NCBI GenBank assembly: GCA_963750715.1
Contig: CAVVRP010000012.1
Location: forward strand, 806,001 to 870,000
DNA: 64,000 nucleotides
Origin: JAGVSR01 sp963750715
GTDB taxonomy: Bacteria > Pseudomonadota > Alphaproteobacteria > Rhizobiales > Hyphomicrobiaceae
Direction: 5' to 3'
The position numbers and the translations under genes were made by a program. Shown in pieces: positions 17,375 through 25,618 of this stretch. A model generated the notes under the pieces. The model saw only the letters and a program-made list of their open reading frames with translations. It was not told where the DNA came from and did no database searches. Every line of letters begins with the position of its first letter. Positions within the stretch are counted from its first letter, which is position 1.

Positions 17375-18823
17375 TCACGCCGCTGCCGCGACCGCGACGC
17401 GGCCGTCCAGCGGGAACACCTTGGCCGGGTTAAGCAGCCAGCGCGCATCGAACACCGATTTGATTCTCATCTGAACCGCAAGATCGAGGTCCGTGAACTG
17501 GATGCGCATCAGATCGCGCTTCTCGATGCCGACGCCGTGCTCTCCCGTAAGGCAGCCGCCGACGGATACGCACAGCCTGAGGATCTCCGCTCCTGCAAGT
17601 TCGGCGCGTTCAGCCTGCCGGACTTCGTTGGCGTCATACATGATGAGGGGGTGAAGATTGCCGTCGCCGGCATGGAAGATATTGGCAACCTTTAGTCCAT
17701 ACCGGGCGCAGATCTGCGAAATCTGCTCCAGCACGTGAGGCAGATGCGCCAATGGAATGGTTCCGTCCATGCACAGATAGTCGGCCTTGCGTCCGATGGC
17801 CCCGAAGGCGGACTTGCGGCCCTTCCAGATCTTGGCGCTCTGCGCCTCGTTGGCGCTCACCGTCAGAGCCGAAGGTTTGAGTTCGCGGGCTATGCTGGCG
17901 ATGTAGGCGAGACGGTCGGCGATCTCCTCTTCCGAGCCGTCGACCTCGACGATCAGTAGCGCTTCGACATCGAGCGGATATCCCGCCTTGGCGAAAGCCT
18001 CACACACTTCGATCGCAGGCTTGTCCATGAACTCGATGGCCACCGGAATGATCCCCGAGGCAATGATGCGGGCAACGCAAATGCCGGCCTTGGACGTCGA
18101 TTCAAAGCCGATCAGCATGGGCCGCGCACCTTCCGGCTGGCGCAGAATTCGCACAGTCGCTTCCGTGACGATACCGAGCTGGCCCTCCGATCCGACGATC
18201 AAGGCCAGCAGGTCGTATCCTTCAGGATCCAGATGCGGCCCTCCGATGTCGACGATCTCGCCATCCATCAGAACGATTTTTGCGCCGAGCACGTTGTTGG
18301 TGGTAACGCCATACTTGAGGCAATGCGCGCCGCCGGAATTCATCGCAAGGTTGCCAGCCAGCGTACAAGCGACCTGGCTCGACGGATCCGGCGCATAGAA
18401 GAAGCCCTCGGCGCCGACCGCGTTGGAGATCGCGAGATTGGTTATGCCAGTTTCCACCCTGGCCCACCGGCCGGCGTAATCGACTTCGAGCATACGGTTC
18501 ATGCGCGACACGCCGACCACGATAGCATCCTCGGCCGGCAGAGCGCCGCCGCACAGCGAGGTGCCTGCCCCGCGCGGCACGACCTTGATCCCCTCGCGGT
18601 TGCAGTACGCGAGAATCTTTGCGACATCCTCCGTTGTGGTCGGAAGAACGACGGCAAGCGGCATTCTCTTATAGGCCGTGAACGCATCAGTCTCGTAGAC
18701 ACGGCGACCATCTTCGTCGTCGATGACGGCGTCTTTACCAATAAGCACGACGAGTTTCGCCACGATGGCTTCGCGCCGGGCGAGGACCTCGTGGTCGGGC
18801 GCGGGCAGATTGATCCCAGCCAT
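17375..18823 (-). CDS. glcD: Glycolate oxidase catalytic subunit GlcD
   Basis: 482 residues, FAD-linked oxidase of the VAO/PCMH family. KVVPRGAGTSLCGGALP near residue 75 is the FAD diphosphate loop; NSGGAHCLKYGVTTNNVLG follows near 142; the C-terminal TGEHGVGIEKRDLM near 429 and LNPAKVFPL are family signatures. With GlcE and GlcF it oxidises glycolate to glyoxylate. In a methylotroph this would salvage 2-phosphoglycolate/glycolate carbon into the serine cycle or glyoxylate pool; that role is inferred. Confidence 0.95.
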   Translation of the reverse strand: MAGINLPAPDHEVLARREAIVAKLVVLIGKDAVIDDEDGRRVYETDAFTAYKRMPLAVVLPTTTEDVAKILAYCNREGIKVVPRGAGTSLCGGALPAEDAIVVGVSRMNRMLEVDYAGRWARVETGITNLAISNAVGAEGFFYAPDPSSQVACTLAGNLAMNSGGAHCLKYGVTTNNVLGAKIVLMDGEIVDIGGPHLDPEGYDLLALIVGSEGQLGIVTEATVRILRQPEGARPMLIGFESTSKAGICVARIIASGIIPVAIEFMDKPAIEVCEAFAKAGYPLDVEALLIVEVDGSEEEIADRLAYIASIARELKPSALTVSANEAQSAKIWKGRKSAFGAIGRKADYLCMDGTIPLAHLPHVLEQISQICARYGLKVANIFHAGDGNLHPLIMYDANEVRQAERAELAGAEILRLCVSVGGCLTGEHGVGIEKRDLMRIQFTDLDLAVQMRIKSVFDARWLLNPAKVFPLDGRVAVAAAA

Positions 18824-19143
18824 GCGTTTAGCAAACTCCCTAGGAATCCAAACCTTTGGACAACTTTACCACGTTCTCGAGATCATCGCCCCCTGCCAAG
18901 TGCCGCCTGACCCTGCGGATGCGCGCCAAGGTACTGATTTTCAATTAGTCCAAATAACACATATTCCATTGGCGTAGGCGACAGTCGACGTTGGTCACGC
19001 CTAGAGGCACTGGATTGTTCACTAAAAATTCACCATCGAAGGTCTCTGGAGAACTATTGATGACGGCCATAAGCAACTTTGACATCTTCGCACGGGAGCG
19101 CCATAAAGAGGCTCCCTTTTCCGGAGAACCGCGTGTCTCGGAG
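18824..19143. other. 320-base gap: presumed glcDEF promoter region
   Basis: More AT-rich than its surroundings. It must hold the minus-strand glcD promoter. I find no strong inverted repeat, terminator or tRNA. A plus-strand open frame starting at 19060 has a plausible GGAG but mostly runs antisense to the Cys-rich gene, and I do not accept it. Confidence 0.4.
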
Positions 19144-19362
19144 TTACTTCTGCGTGCGGCAGGCCTGAAGGCATCTGGTCAGATCGGCGCCGCACTTGGG
19201 ATCATCGCTCGTCGCGCGGCGGCAGGCATTTTCCTGAGCGTAGCACTGGGCTGCGCACTCGTTTGCGGCGGCTGGGCCCGTGATCAGCAAGCCAAAGCCG
19301 ATAACACCTGAGACCGCCAATAGCGCGATGGTCATGGCACTCTTGAATTTCGTGCTGATCAC
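19144..19362 (-). CDS. Small secreted six-cysteine protein
   Basis: 72 residues starting at GTG (19362), chosen because a strong GGAGG lies five bases upstream. A signal peptide (KFKSAMTIALLAVSGVIGFG then LLITGPAAA) is followed by a mature part of about 40 residues with six cysteines spaced C-x3-C-x6-C-x9-C-x6-C-x3-C, a mirror-symmetric pattern suggesting a disulfide-stapled helical hairpin. I do not recognise a family. It lies between glcD and gshA with its own promoter region. Confidence 0.65.
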   Translation of the reverse strand: MISTKFKSAMTIALLAVSGVIGFGLLITGPAAANECAAQCYAQENACRRATSDDPKCGADLTRCLQACRTQK

Positions 19363-19481
19363 GTAGACCTCCACCACACTGGGGCTATCGAGCCCGGCCG
19401 TTCCTATGGCTCGCACCGAGCCTTGCATCTTATCTACTCCCAAGCGATGAACGCGACCTGAACCGGCAGGCACGCCCGCGG

Positions 19482-20876
19482 CTAGAACGCGTATTCCTCG
19501 AAGATGTGGTCGATGTTGCCCTTCCAGGTACCTGCAAGCCGGTCGAGCAGTTCGTCCGCCACCGTTTTCCCCGCATGCGCCAATTCGAACAATGGTTCCA
19601 GGAAGATGGTCTCGTCCTGGCTGCCGGAATTGAGCCGCCGGCGGTTGCGCAGGCCAATTCTAGAGATGCGAAGAACTTCCAGTGAAATCTCTCTGACAGT
19701 TGTATCTCGAAATGGCAGGTCGAGCGCCGACTTCGGGACGCCGTTGCGCAAGGACTGGCGCTCCTCCGCGGTCCAGTCGCAGACGAGCCGCCACGCCGCG
19801 TCGAGGGCATCGACATCGTAAAGCAGTCCTACCCAGAGCGCGGGCAACGCGCAGATGCGCCGCCCGCTACCGCCATCGGCGCCGCGCATCTCCAGGAACC
19901 GCTTCAGTCGCACCTCGGGGAATAGCGTGGTCAGGTGGTCGGACCAATCATCGAGCGTCGGCCGCACGCCCGGCAGTTGGGGCAGCTTTCCAGCCATAAA
20001 ATCGCGGAACGAACTGCCCGCCGCATCGATGTATCGCCCGTCGCGATAGACGAAGTACATCGGCACATCGAGCGCGTAATCGACGTAGCGCTCGTAGCCC
20101 ATGCCGTCCTCGAACGCGAACGGCAGCATGCCCGTGCGATTGGGGTCGGTGTCGCGCCATACTTCGCTGCGCAGCGACTTGAAGCCGTTGGGCTTGCCCT
20201 CGGTGAAGGGTGAAGACGCGAACAGCGCCGTTGCGATCGGCTGTAGGGCCAGCGACACGCGCAGCTTCTTCACCATGTCGGCTTCATTGGCGAAGTCGAG
20301 GTTCACTTGGATCGTCGCGGTTCGATACATCATGTCCAGCCCCCGCGTGCCGACCTGGGGCATATAACGCGTCATCACGCCATAGCGGGCCTTCGGCATG
20401 CGCGGCGTCTCGGCCAGCGTCCATTTCGGCGAGAAGCCGACGCCGAGGAAACCGATCCCGAGATCCTCGCCGACATCGAGCACCTCGTTCAGATGCTCCT
20501 GCGTCTCGCAGGCAGTCTGATGCAGCAATTCGAGCGGAGCACCTGAAAGCTCGAACTGACCGCCGGGCTCCAGGCTGATGGTGCCGGCCAGCGCGCCGAG
20601 CGTCTCGGACTCGGGACGCTTCAGCGCAATGATGTTGTCGCCCTCCTGGATCGGCTGCCAGCCATAGCGCTCGATCAGCGCCTGCATCAGCGCGCGGATG
20701 CCATTCTCGCCTTCATAGGGAACGGGCGTCAGGCAGCAGGTATGGAACACGAACTTCTCGTGCTCGGTGCCGACGCGCCACTGCGCTTTGGGCTTCTCGC
20801 CCGCCGCGATCCAGCCGACAAGGTCGGCGCGCAAGGAGACGATCGCGCTCGGCGCTCCTTCCTGGCGGGTCGACAT
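19482..20876 (-). CDS. gshA: Glutamate-cysteine ligase, plant/alphaproteobacterial type
   Basis: 464 residues. This type makes gamma-glutamylcysteine, the first step of glutathione synthesis, and glutathione matters in methylotrophs for formaldehyde handling. Diagnostic stretches are WRVGTEHEKFVF near residue 33, ISLEPGGQFELSGAPLELLHQTACE near 102, GVMTRYMPQVGTRGLDMMYRTATIQVN near 165 and LPQLPGVRPTLDDWSDHLTTLFPEVR near 310. Start MSTRQEGAPS is chosen; the frame is open upstream to 20996 but that would overlap rsmE. Confidence 0.92.
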   Translation of the reverse strand: MSTRQEGAPSAIVSLRADLVGWIAAGEKPKAQWRVGTEHEKFVFHTCCLTPVPYEGENGIRALMQALIERYGWQPIQEGDNIIALKRPESETLGALAGTISLEPGGQFELSGAPLELLHQTACETQEHLNEVLDVGEDLGIGFLGVGFSPKWTLAETPRMPKARYGVMTRYMPQVGTRGLDMMYRTATIQVNLDFANEADMVKKLRVSLALQPIATALFASSPFTEGKPNGFKSLRSEVWRDTDPNRTGMLPFAFEDGMGYERYVDYALDVPMYFVYRDGRYIDAAGSSFRDFMAGKLPQLPGVRPTLDDWSDHLTTLFPEVRLKRFLEMRGADGGSGRRICALPALWVGLLYDVDALDAAWRLVCDWTAEERQSLRNGVPKSALDLPFRDTTVREISLEVLRISRIGLRNRRRLNSGSQDETIFLEPLFELAHAGKTVADELLDRLAGTWKGNIDHIFEEYAF

Positions 20877-20986
20877 GGGGTAAGGCCTCGGGAATTTTGA
20901 CGAACCCGGAAACGCGCCCGCCCCCGGTATGGTCCAACTATGGCCGCGCCGCTTATCTGGCACAAGGCCTTGACAGTGCGACGTTG

Positions 20987-21727
20987 CTAGCGCCAATCGC
21001 CCAGCATAGCGTTAACGAGCGTCAGCGCGGCCACCGCCGCGGTATCCGCACGCATGATGCGGGGGCCGAGCGATAGCGCGACAGTAAACGGCTTGGCCAG
21101 CAGGAGCTGCCGCTCGTCCTCGGAGAACCCGCCCTCAGGTCCGACCAGCACGGCCAGCGGACCGGGCGAGACATGCGCCAGGGTATCGAGCGGGTTGGAA
21201 AAGACTGCGTCTTCGTCGCAGAAGATCAGGCGCCGCTCGCCGTCCCATTGTGACAGAATGGCATCGAGCTTCTCAGGTTCGCTGACGGTCGGCACGCGCA
21301 GCACACCGCACTGTTCCGCCGCCTCGATCACATTTGCCAGCATCCGTTCCGAGTTCACGCGCTCAGCGATCGTGTGCTGGGTCATCACGGGCCGCAGCCG
21401 CGCAACGCCCATTTCGGTTGCCTTTTGCACGATGTAGTCGAGGCGCGACCGCTTTAGCGGCGCGAACAGGTAGTCGACATCGGGGCCTGATGTCTGGGCG
21501 CTCGTCAGCTGCGTGACTTCGAGCACGCAGCCCCGCTTGGTGACACCCGCGATTGCCGCCCGCCATTCGCCGTCGCGGCCGTTGAAGACGAGCACGGCAT
21601 CGCCCGTGCCCATCCGCAGCACGTTGATGAGATAGTTCGCCTGCTCAGCCGAACAGGCGAGCCGCGCGCCTTCGGCGAGATCGGAGCTGACGAACAGGCG
21701 TTGGGAGGTGAAATCATGTATGGCCAT
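20987..21727 (-). CDS. rsmE: 16S rRNA (uracil1498-N3)-methyltransferase
   Basis: 246 residues, SPOUT-class. N-terminal PUA-like part (RLFVSSDLAEGARL), then YLFAPLKRSRLDYIVQKATEMGV near 88 and the C-terminal trefoil-knot SAM site VLVGPEGGFSEDER near 192, SLGPRIMRADTAAVAALTLVN near 220. It methylates U1498 in 16S rRNA. ATG at 21727 is preferred over the GTG one codon earlier. It precedes gshA with about 110 bases between. Confidence 0.95.
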   Translation of the reverse strand: MAIHDFTSQRLFVSSDLAEGARLACSAEQANYLINVLRMGTGDAVLVFNGRDGEWRAAIAGVTKRGCVLEVTQLTSAQTSGPDVDYLFAPLKRSRLDYIVQKATEMGVARLRPVMTQHTIAERVNSERMLANVIEAAEQCGVLRVPTVSEPEKLDAILSQWDGERRLIFCDEDAVFSNPLDTLAHVSPGPLAVLVGPEGGFSEDERQLLLAKPFTVALSLGPRIMRADTAAVAALTLVNAMLGDWR

Positions 21728-21835
21728 CACCGCTCATTAACCCAAGAGACCGGCGCGGCAAACCGGCAGCTCATGTTGCGGGGGCGGGCGGCCGCGACTA
21801 AATTCGGAGCGACCTATAGCAGGACGGGGCGATAA

Positions 21836-22822
21836 GTGGCGATTCCAGGAATGAACATCGAACCCGATACCGGCGACGAACCCATATCCCATCCGGTCCC
21901 AGACGCGCCGGCGGGAAACTGGGTCGACCGCTATGCACCCACTGCCTGGCAGCCTTATCTGCGGCTCGCCCGCATGGACCGGCCCATCGGCACCTGGCTG
22001 TTGCTCTTTCCCTGCTGGTGGTCGCTGTCGCTGGCGGAGGTGTCGCAGGGGCGGCCCTACCCTAGCCTGGGCTCGTTGCTTCTTTTCTCGATCGGCGCCT
22101 TCGTCATGCGCGGTGCCGGATGTGCCTACAATGATTACGTCGATCGCGACTACGATGCCAAGGTCGCGCGCACAGCCAACCGGCCGATCCCGTCGGGCCA
22201 GGTGACGCCGGAAGCCGCGCTTTTGTTCGTCGTCGCTCTGTCCCTGGCAGGCTTGCTGGTTCTGATCTGGTTCAACTGGTTCACGATCTTTCTCGGCATC
22301 GCGTCGCTTGTGCTGGTTGCAAGCTACCCGTTCATGAAGCGCTTTACGTACTGGCCGCAGCTGGTGCTGGGCCTTGCCTTCAACTGGGGCGCGCTCGTCG
22401 GCTGGGCATCCGTGAAGGGTTCACTCGATGCCGCGCCGCTGCTCCTGTATGCCGGCGCCGTACTGTGGACCATCGGCTACGACACGATCTATGCGCATCA
22501 GGACGCCGAGGATGACCTGATGGTCGGCCTTAAATCGACGGCGTTGCACTTCGGCGAAAATACGGTGAGCTGGGTTGGCGCCTTTTACATGGGCGCCATC
22601 ATGCTGTGGACGATCGCTGGCTTCCTCGCCGGCGCACACCTGATCTTTTTCCTGTCGCTCGCGCTCGTCTTCCTCCAACTCGCCTGGCAGGTGTCGACGC
22701 TCGACGTGAAGGACGCGCAGAACTGCCTGTTTCGATTCCGCTCAAACCGCGACGTGGGGGCTGCGATCTTTCTCGGTCTCGTGGCCGACATGCTGCTGTC
22801 GTGGTGGGCGGGCCTGAGCTGA
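21836..22822 (+). CDS. ubiA: 4-hydroxybenzoate polyprenyltransferase
   Basis: 328 residues, polytopic. UbiA prenylates 4-hydroxybenzoate in ubiquinone synthesis at the inner membrane. The first Asp-rich motif is NDYVDRDYDAKVARTANRPIPSGQ near residue 98 and the second is YDTIYAHQDAEDD near 216; at least seven hydrophobic segments are visible. Start GTG at 21836; an ATG five codons on is possible. It is divergent from rsmE and followed by an intrinsic terminator. Confidence 0.93.
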   Translation: MAIPGMNIEPDTGDEPISHPVPDAPAGNWVDRYAPTAWQPYLRLARMDRPIGTWLLLFPCWWSLSLAEVSQGRPYPSLGSLLLFSIGAFVMRGAGCAYNDYVDRDYDAKVARTANRPIPSGQVTPEAALLFVVALSLAGLLVLIWFNWFTIFLGIASLVLVASYPFMKRFTYWPQLVLGLAFNWGALVGWASVKGSLDAAPLLLYAGAVLWTIGYDTIYAHQDAEDDLMVGLKSTALHFGENTVSWVGAFYMGAIMLWTIAGFLAGAHLIFFLSLALVFLQLAWQVSTLDVKDAQNCLFRFRSNRDVGAAIFLGLVADMLLSWWAGLS

Positions 22823-22857
22823 GACAGGCGGGCAATTTAAGATTTCGATGAAATAAA

Positions 22858-22890
22858 GCCCTCGGCGACATTGCGCCGAGGGCCTTTCTT
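22858..22890 (+). terminator. Intrinsic terminator after ubiA
   Basis: Perfect 10-base stem GCCCTCGGCG / CGCCGAGGGC with loop ACATTG, followed by CTTTCTT. It starts about 36 bases after the ubiA stop. Confidence 0.8.
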
Positions 22891-22892
22891 CG

Positions 22893-22978
22893 AAGCTCCT
22901 CTGGGGGAACGGGGGGACCGTGAGAGGAGCTTTCAGACGGGCGTGACCGAAAGTGCCTAGCATGCCACACGCTAGGCA
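22893..22978. repeat. Two further perfect hairpins in the ubiA-trcR gap
   Basis: Hairpin 2 pairs AAGCTCCTCT (22893-22902) with AGAGGAGCTT (22923-22932) around a G-rich 20-base loop. Hairpin 3 pairs TGCCTAGC (22954-22961) with GCTAGGCA (22971-22978). With the ubiA terminator, this makes three consecutive stem-loops in 120 bases. They may include a terminator for trcR on the minus strand or a small structured RNA. Confidence 0.4.
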
Positions 22979-23124
22979 TTAATCGCATTCGCGGGTCAGG
23001 GGAAGCCTGTCCTGAGTCAAAAATAAATCGGGTATTTCTGACTAGAATCAAACACCAGATTCGATCAGCGACCAATTTAGGTCCCCGCTTCAGGTTCCAG
23101 CCGAACCCTCGACACAAGGCCGAC

Positions 23125-23854
23125 CTACCTGGCCTCCCCGTCATCATCCGCGCTCGACAACTGCTTCAGCTTCGCAAAAACGCGAGCAGCTTCTTCAGTT
23201 TCCGTTTCGGCGCGCGGCGCTTCCTGCTCCTTCGGCTGCATGATGCGCGTCGTCGTTACTTCGGTCGGAATGAGCGTGCCGCTCTTCACGGTATCCTTCG
23301 ACTGCTCCTTGCGCTCGCGTTCGACGCGCTTGGCTGCCTTCTTCACCTCGGCGTCGAGATCGATCTGCGAACACAGACCCAGCGTGACAGGATCCTGGGG
23401 CACGAGCCCCGGCGAGTTCCAGTGGGTGCGGTCGCGAATTCTGAGCAATCGTCGGTTTGGTCGTTCCGACCAGCCGCATGATCTGGCTGTCCTTCATCTC
23501 GGGATGATTGCGCAGCAGCCACAGGACCGCGTTGGGCCGGTCGTGGCGGCGGGAAACCGGGGTGTAGCGCGGCCCCTTCTTGGCGGCCTGCTCCGGCATC
23601 ACGACCTTCTGTTCGGCCAGGTGCAGCTTATGGGACGGATCGGCCTCGGCCCGTTCGATTTCCTCACGCGTTAACTGACCCGACGACAGGGGATCCATAC
23701 CCTTGATGCCCTGCGCCACGTCGCCGTCGGCGATGCCTTTCACCTCCAGCACATGCAGCCCGCAAAGCTCGGCGATCTGTTCAAACGTCAGGGACGTGTT
23801 CTCCACCAGCCATACAGCCGTGGCCTTGGGCATCAGGGGTCTGCGATCGCTCAT
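23125..23854 (-). pseudogene. trcR: Cell cycle transcriptional regulator TrcR (DUF1013), one frameshift
   Basis: TrcR is a highly conserved alphaproteobacterial DNA-binding protein tied to cell-cycle transcription. The N-terminal part MSDRRPLMPKATAVWLVENT with LTFEQIAELCGLHVLEVKGIADG, then RPNAVLWLLRNHPEMKDSQIMRLVGTTKPTIAQ, are intact in one frame; IRDRTHWNSPGLVPQDPVTLGLC and the charged C-terminus continue in another. One extra base at about 23440 (an added A in CAG-A-ATTCGCGAC on the coding strand) separates them; without it the protein has about 242 residues. The ATG at 23854 has GGAGAAGAG upstream. Because this gene is essential or nearly so in relatives, the shift is probably a sequence error. 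Confidence 0.85.
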
Positions 23855-24145
23855 AACGGCTCTTCTCCGGGCTTGCGCAGGTAGCGCGAAAGCCAAAACG
23901 TCTAATCAAATCCTTGGGGATCCAGCCACAATGGCCGAAAAATGGTCATTGTGCAACAGTCAGGCGCCGCTTGGGGGCAGAATATGACTCCGAAACTGCC
24001 TCTAATCCCGGCGGCAACCGGCTGGCAAGCAAGCCGCTGCCATTTCCCTGCGGCAGTTGCCCGGCGGGACGCGGGGCTATAGTGTCCGCGCGCCGTGACC
24101 ATAGCCTAATCTACCCGCTCGGCCAACCTGTTGGGATTCCAAGAC
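23855..24145. other. 291-base divergent promoter region between trcR and the MaoC gene
   Basis: Must hold promoters in both directions. I see no inverted repeat or riboswitch-like structure I would defend; the overlapping open frames here show no protein-like pattern. Confidence 0.35.
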
Positions 24146-24586
24146 ATGACGCCTATCGCTGGCAAGCCCTACTTCTTCGAGGATCTCGTAGTGGGGCAGG
24201 AAGCCTCGATGTCGCGTACCGTTGGCGAGGCGGACATCGTCGCCTACGCTGCCCTTTCGGGCGACTACAATCCCGTCCACATCGACCGCGACTACGCCGC
24301 CAGAACGATGTTCAAGGAACGCATCGCCCACGGCATACTTTCGGCTGGCTACATCTCCGCCGTGTTCGGCATGCAGTTGCCGGGACCCGGCTCGATCTAT
24401 ATTTCGCAGACGCTCAACTTCAAGGCGCCGGTCCGCATCAACGACGTCGTGACCACCATCGTGAAACTGGTCGAACTGATCCCTCAAAAGAAGCGCGCCC
24501 GCTTCGAAACGGTGTGTTCGGTCGGCGGCAAGCCCGTGTTGTCGGGCGAGGCCGTGCTCATGATACCGTCCAGCAGGACAAACTAA
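24146..24586 (+). CDS. MaoC-like (R)-specific enoyl-CoA hydratase
   Basis: 146 residues with one hotdog domain. LSGDYNPVHIDRDYAA near residue 37 is the hydratase-2 motif with the catalytic Asp and His; RIAHGILSAGYISAVFG follows. Single-domain MaoC/PhaJ proteins hydrate trans-2-enoyl-CoA to (R)-3-hydroxyacyl-CoA, feeding polyhydroxyalkanoate synthesis or beta-oxidation; which applies here is open. ATG at 24146 chosen. It ends 29 bases before ribF and may be co-transcribed. Confidence 0.85.
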   Translation: MTPIAGKPYFFEDLVVGQEASMSRTVGEADIVAYAALSGDYNPVHIDRDYAARTMFKERIAHGILSAGYISAVFGMQLPGPGSIYISQTLNFKAPVRINDVVTTIVKLVELIPQKKRARFETVCSVGGKPVLSGEAVLMIPSSRTN

Positions 24587-24615
24587 TCGGCGGCCAACCG
24601 CGAAGGCTCTTTCCC

Positions 24616-25560
24616 ATGCGCATCGTCGATGGCTGGACCAACGTCCCGGATGAGGTGCGTGGGGCGGCGATCGCCATCGGCAATTTCGACGGCGTGCATC
24701 GCGGTCACCAGGCGGTTATCGGCGCGGCTATTTCCGCGGCGCGCCAGCACGGCTGGCCCGCCGGAGTTATGGTGTTCGAACCCCACCCGCGCGAGTTTTT
24801 CCAACCTTCAGCCCCTCATTTCCGTTTGACGCCTCGCAACGAAAAGCTGCGCGTGTTCGAAAGCCTCAGCCTCGATTTCACCGCCGTCATTCCATTTGAA
24901 TCGGAACTGGCCAAGCTCGATCATCACGACTTCATCGAACGGGTTCTCGTCCTCGGATTCCGCGTGCGCCAGGTGGTCGTCGGCTATGATTTCTTCTTCG
25001 GGCGCAATCGCTCCGGCAGCCCCGAGAGCATGATCCTCGGCGGCATCGAGCACGACTTCGAGGTCAGTGTCGTACAGCCGGTCGCGGAAAAGGGCGAAGT
25101 GTTCTCATCAAGCGCAATTCGGCTGAAGCTCGCCCAGGGCGACGTGGCCGGCGCCGCGCATGATCTCGGCCGGCATTGGCGCGTTACCGGCACGGTGGTC
25201 GGCGGCGCAAAGCGCGGCACCGGCATGGGTTATCCGACTGCGAACGTGCCGATGCCCAAGGGCACCGCACTCGGTCACGGAATCTACGCCGTGCGCGCCA
25301 CCGTCGACGACCGCACGCACAACGCCGCCGCCTATCTCGGCACACGCCCGACGTTCGACGATGGGATGCCGGTTCTGGAAGTCTTCCTGCTCGACTTCGA
25401 CGGCGATCTCTACGGGCGGGGAATGGCGGTCGAGTTCATCGGCTTCGTGCGCGACGACCGCAAGTTCGACGGCGCCGACGCTCTCGTTCGCCAGATGGAC
25501 GAGGACGTCGGCAAGGTGCGGGAGATCCTGGCGCGGGCGAGCGGGCGCCAGTCGGGATGA
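24616..25560 (+). CDS. ribF: Bifunctional riboflavin kinase / FAD synthetase
   Basis: 314 residues. N-terminal nucleotidyltransferase domain with AIAIGNFDGVHRGHQAVI near residue 17 (HxGH-like) and FSSSAIRLKLAQGDV near 159; C-terminal kinase domain with GTGMGYPTANVP near 198 and AYLGTRPTFDDG near 238. Makes FMN and FAD from riboflavin. The long upstream open frame is not used; ATG at 24616 gives the normal length. Confidence 0.95.
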   Translation: MRIVDGWTNVPDEVRGAAIAIGNFDGVHRGHQAVIGAAISAARQHGWPAGVMVFEPHPREFFQPSAPHFRLTPRNEKLRVFESLSLDFTAVIPFESELAKLDHHDFIERVLVLGFRVRQVVVGYDFFFGRNRSGSPESMILGGIEHDFEVSVVQPVAEKGEVFSSSAIRLKLAQGDVAGAAHDLGRHWRVTGTVVGGAKRGTGMGYPTANVPMPKGTALGHGIYAVRATVDDRTHNAAAYLGTRPTFDDGMPVLEVFLLDFDGDLYGRGMAVEFIGFVRDDRKFDGADALVRQMDEDVGKVREILARASGRQSG

Positions 25561-25618
25561 CATGGCGGTAACCCGTTGATAGAACCCGTTCGACTGATTA
25601 GATCGGGACACAAAGACC

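Larger units (their letters stand above)
22823..23124. other. 302-base gap between ubiA and trcR (convergent)
   Basis: Holds the ubiA terminator and two further hairpins in its first half. The second half is lower in GC and contains AATAAATCGGGTATTT and similar, but no gene or clear signal that I can support. Confidence 0.4.

Noticed and set aside
19060..19311. Plus-strand 83-residue ORF with GGAG
   Set aside because: Two thirds of it runs antisense to the Cys-rich secreted protein, which has a better ribosome site and a real signal peptide.
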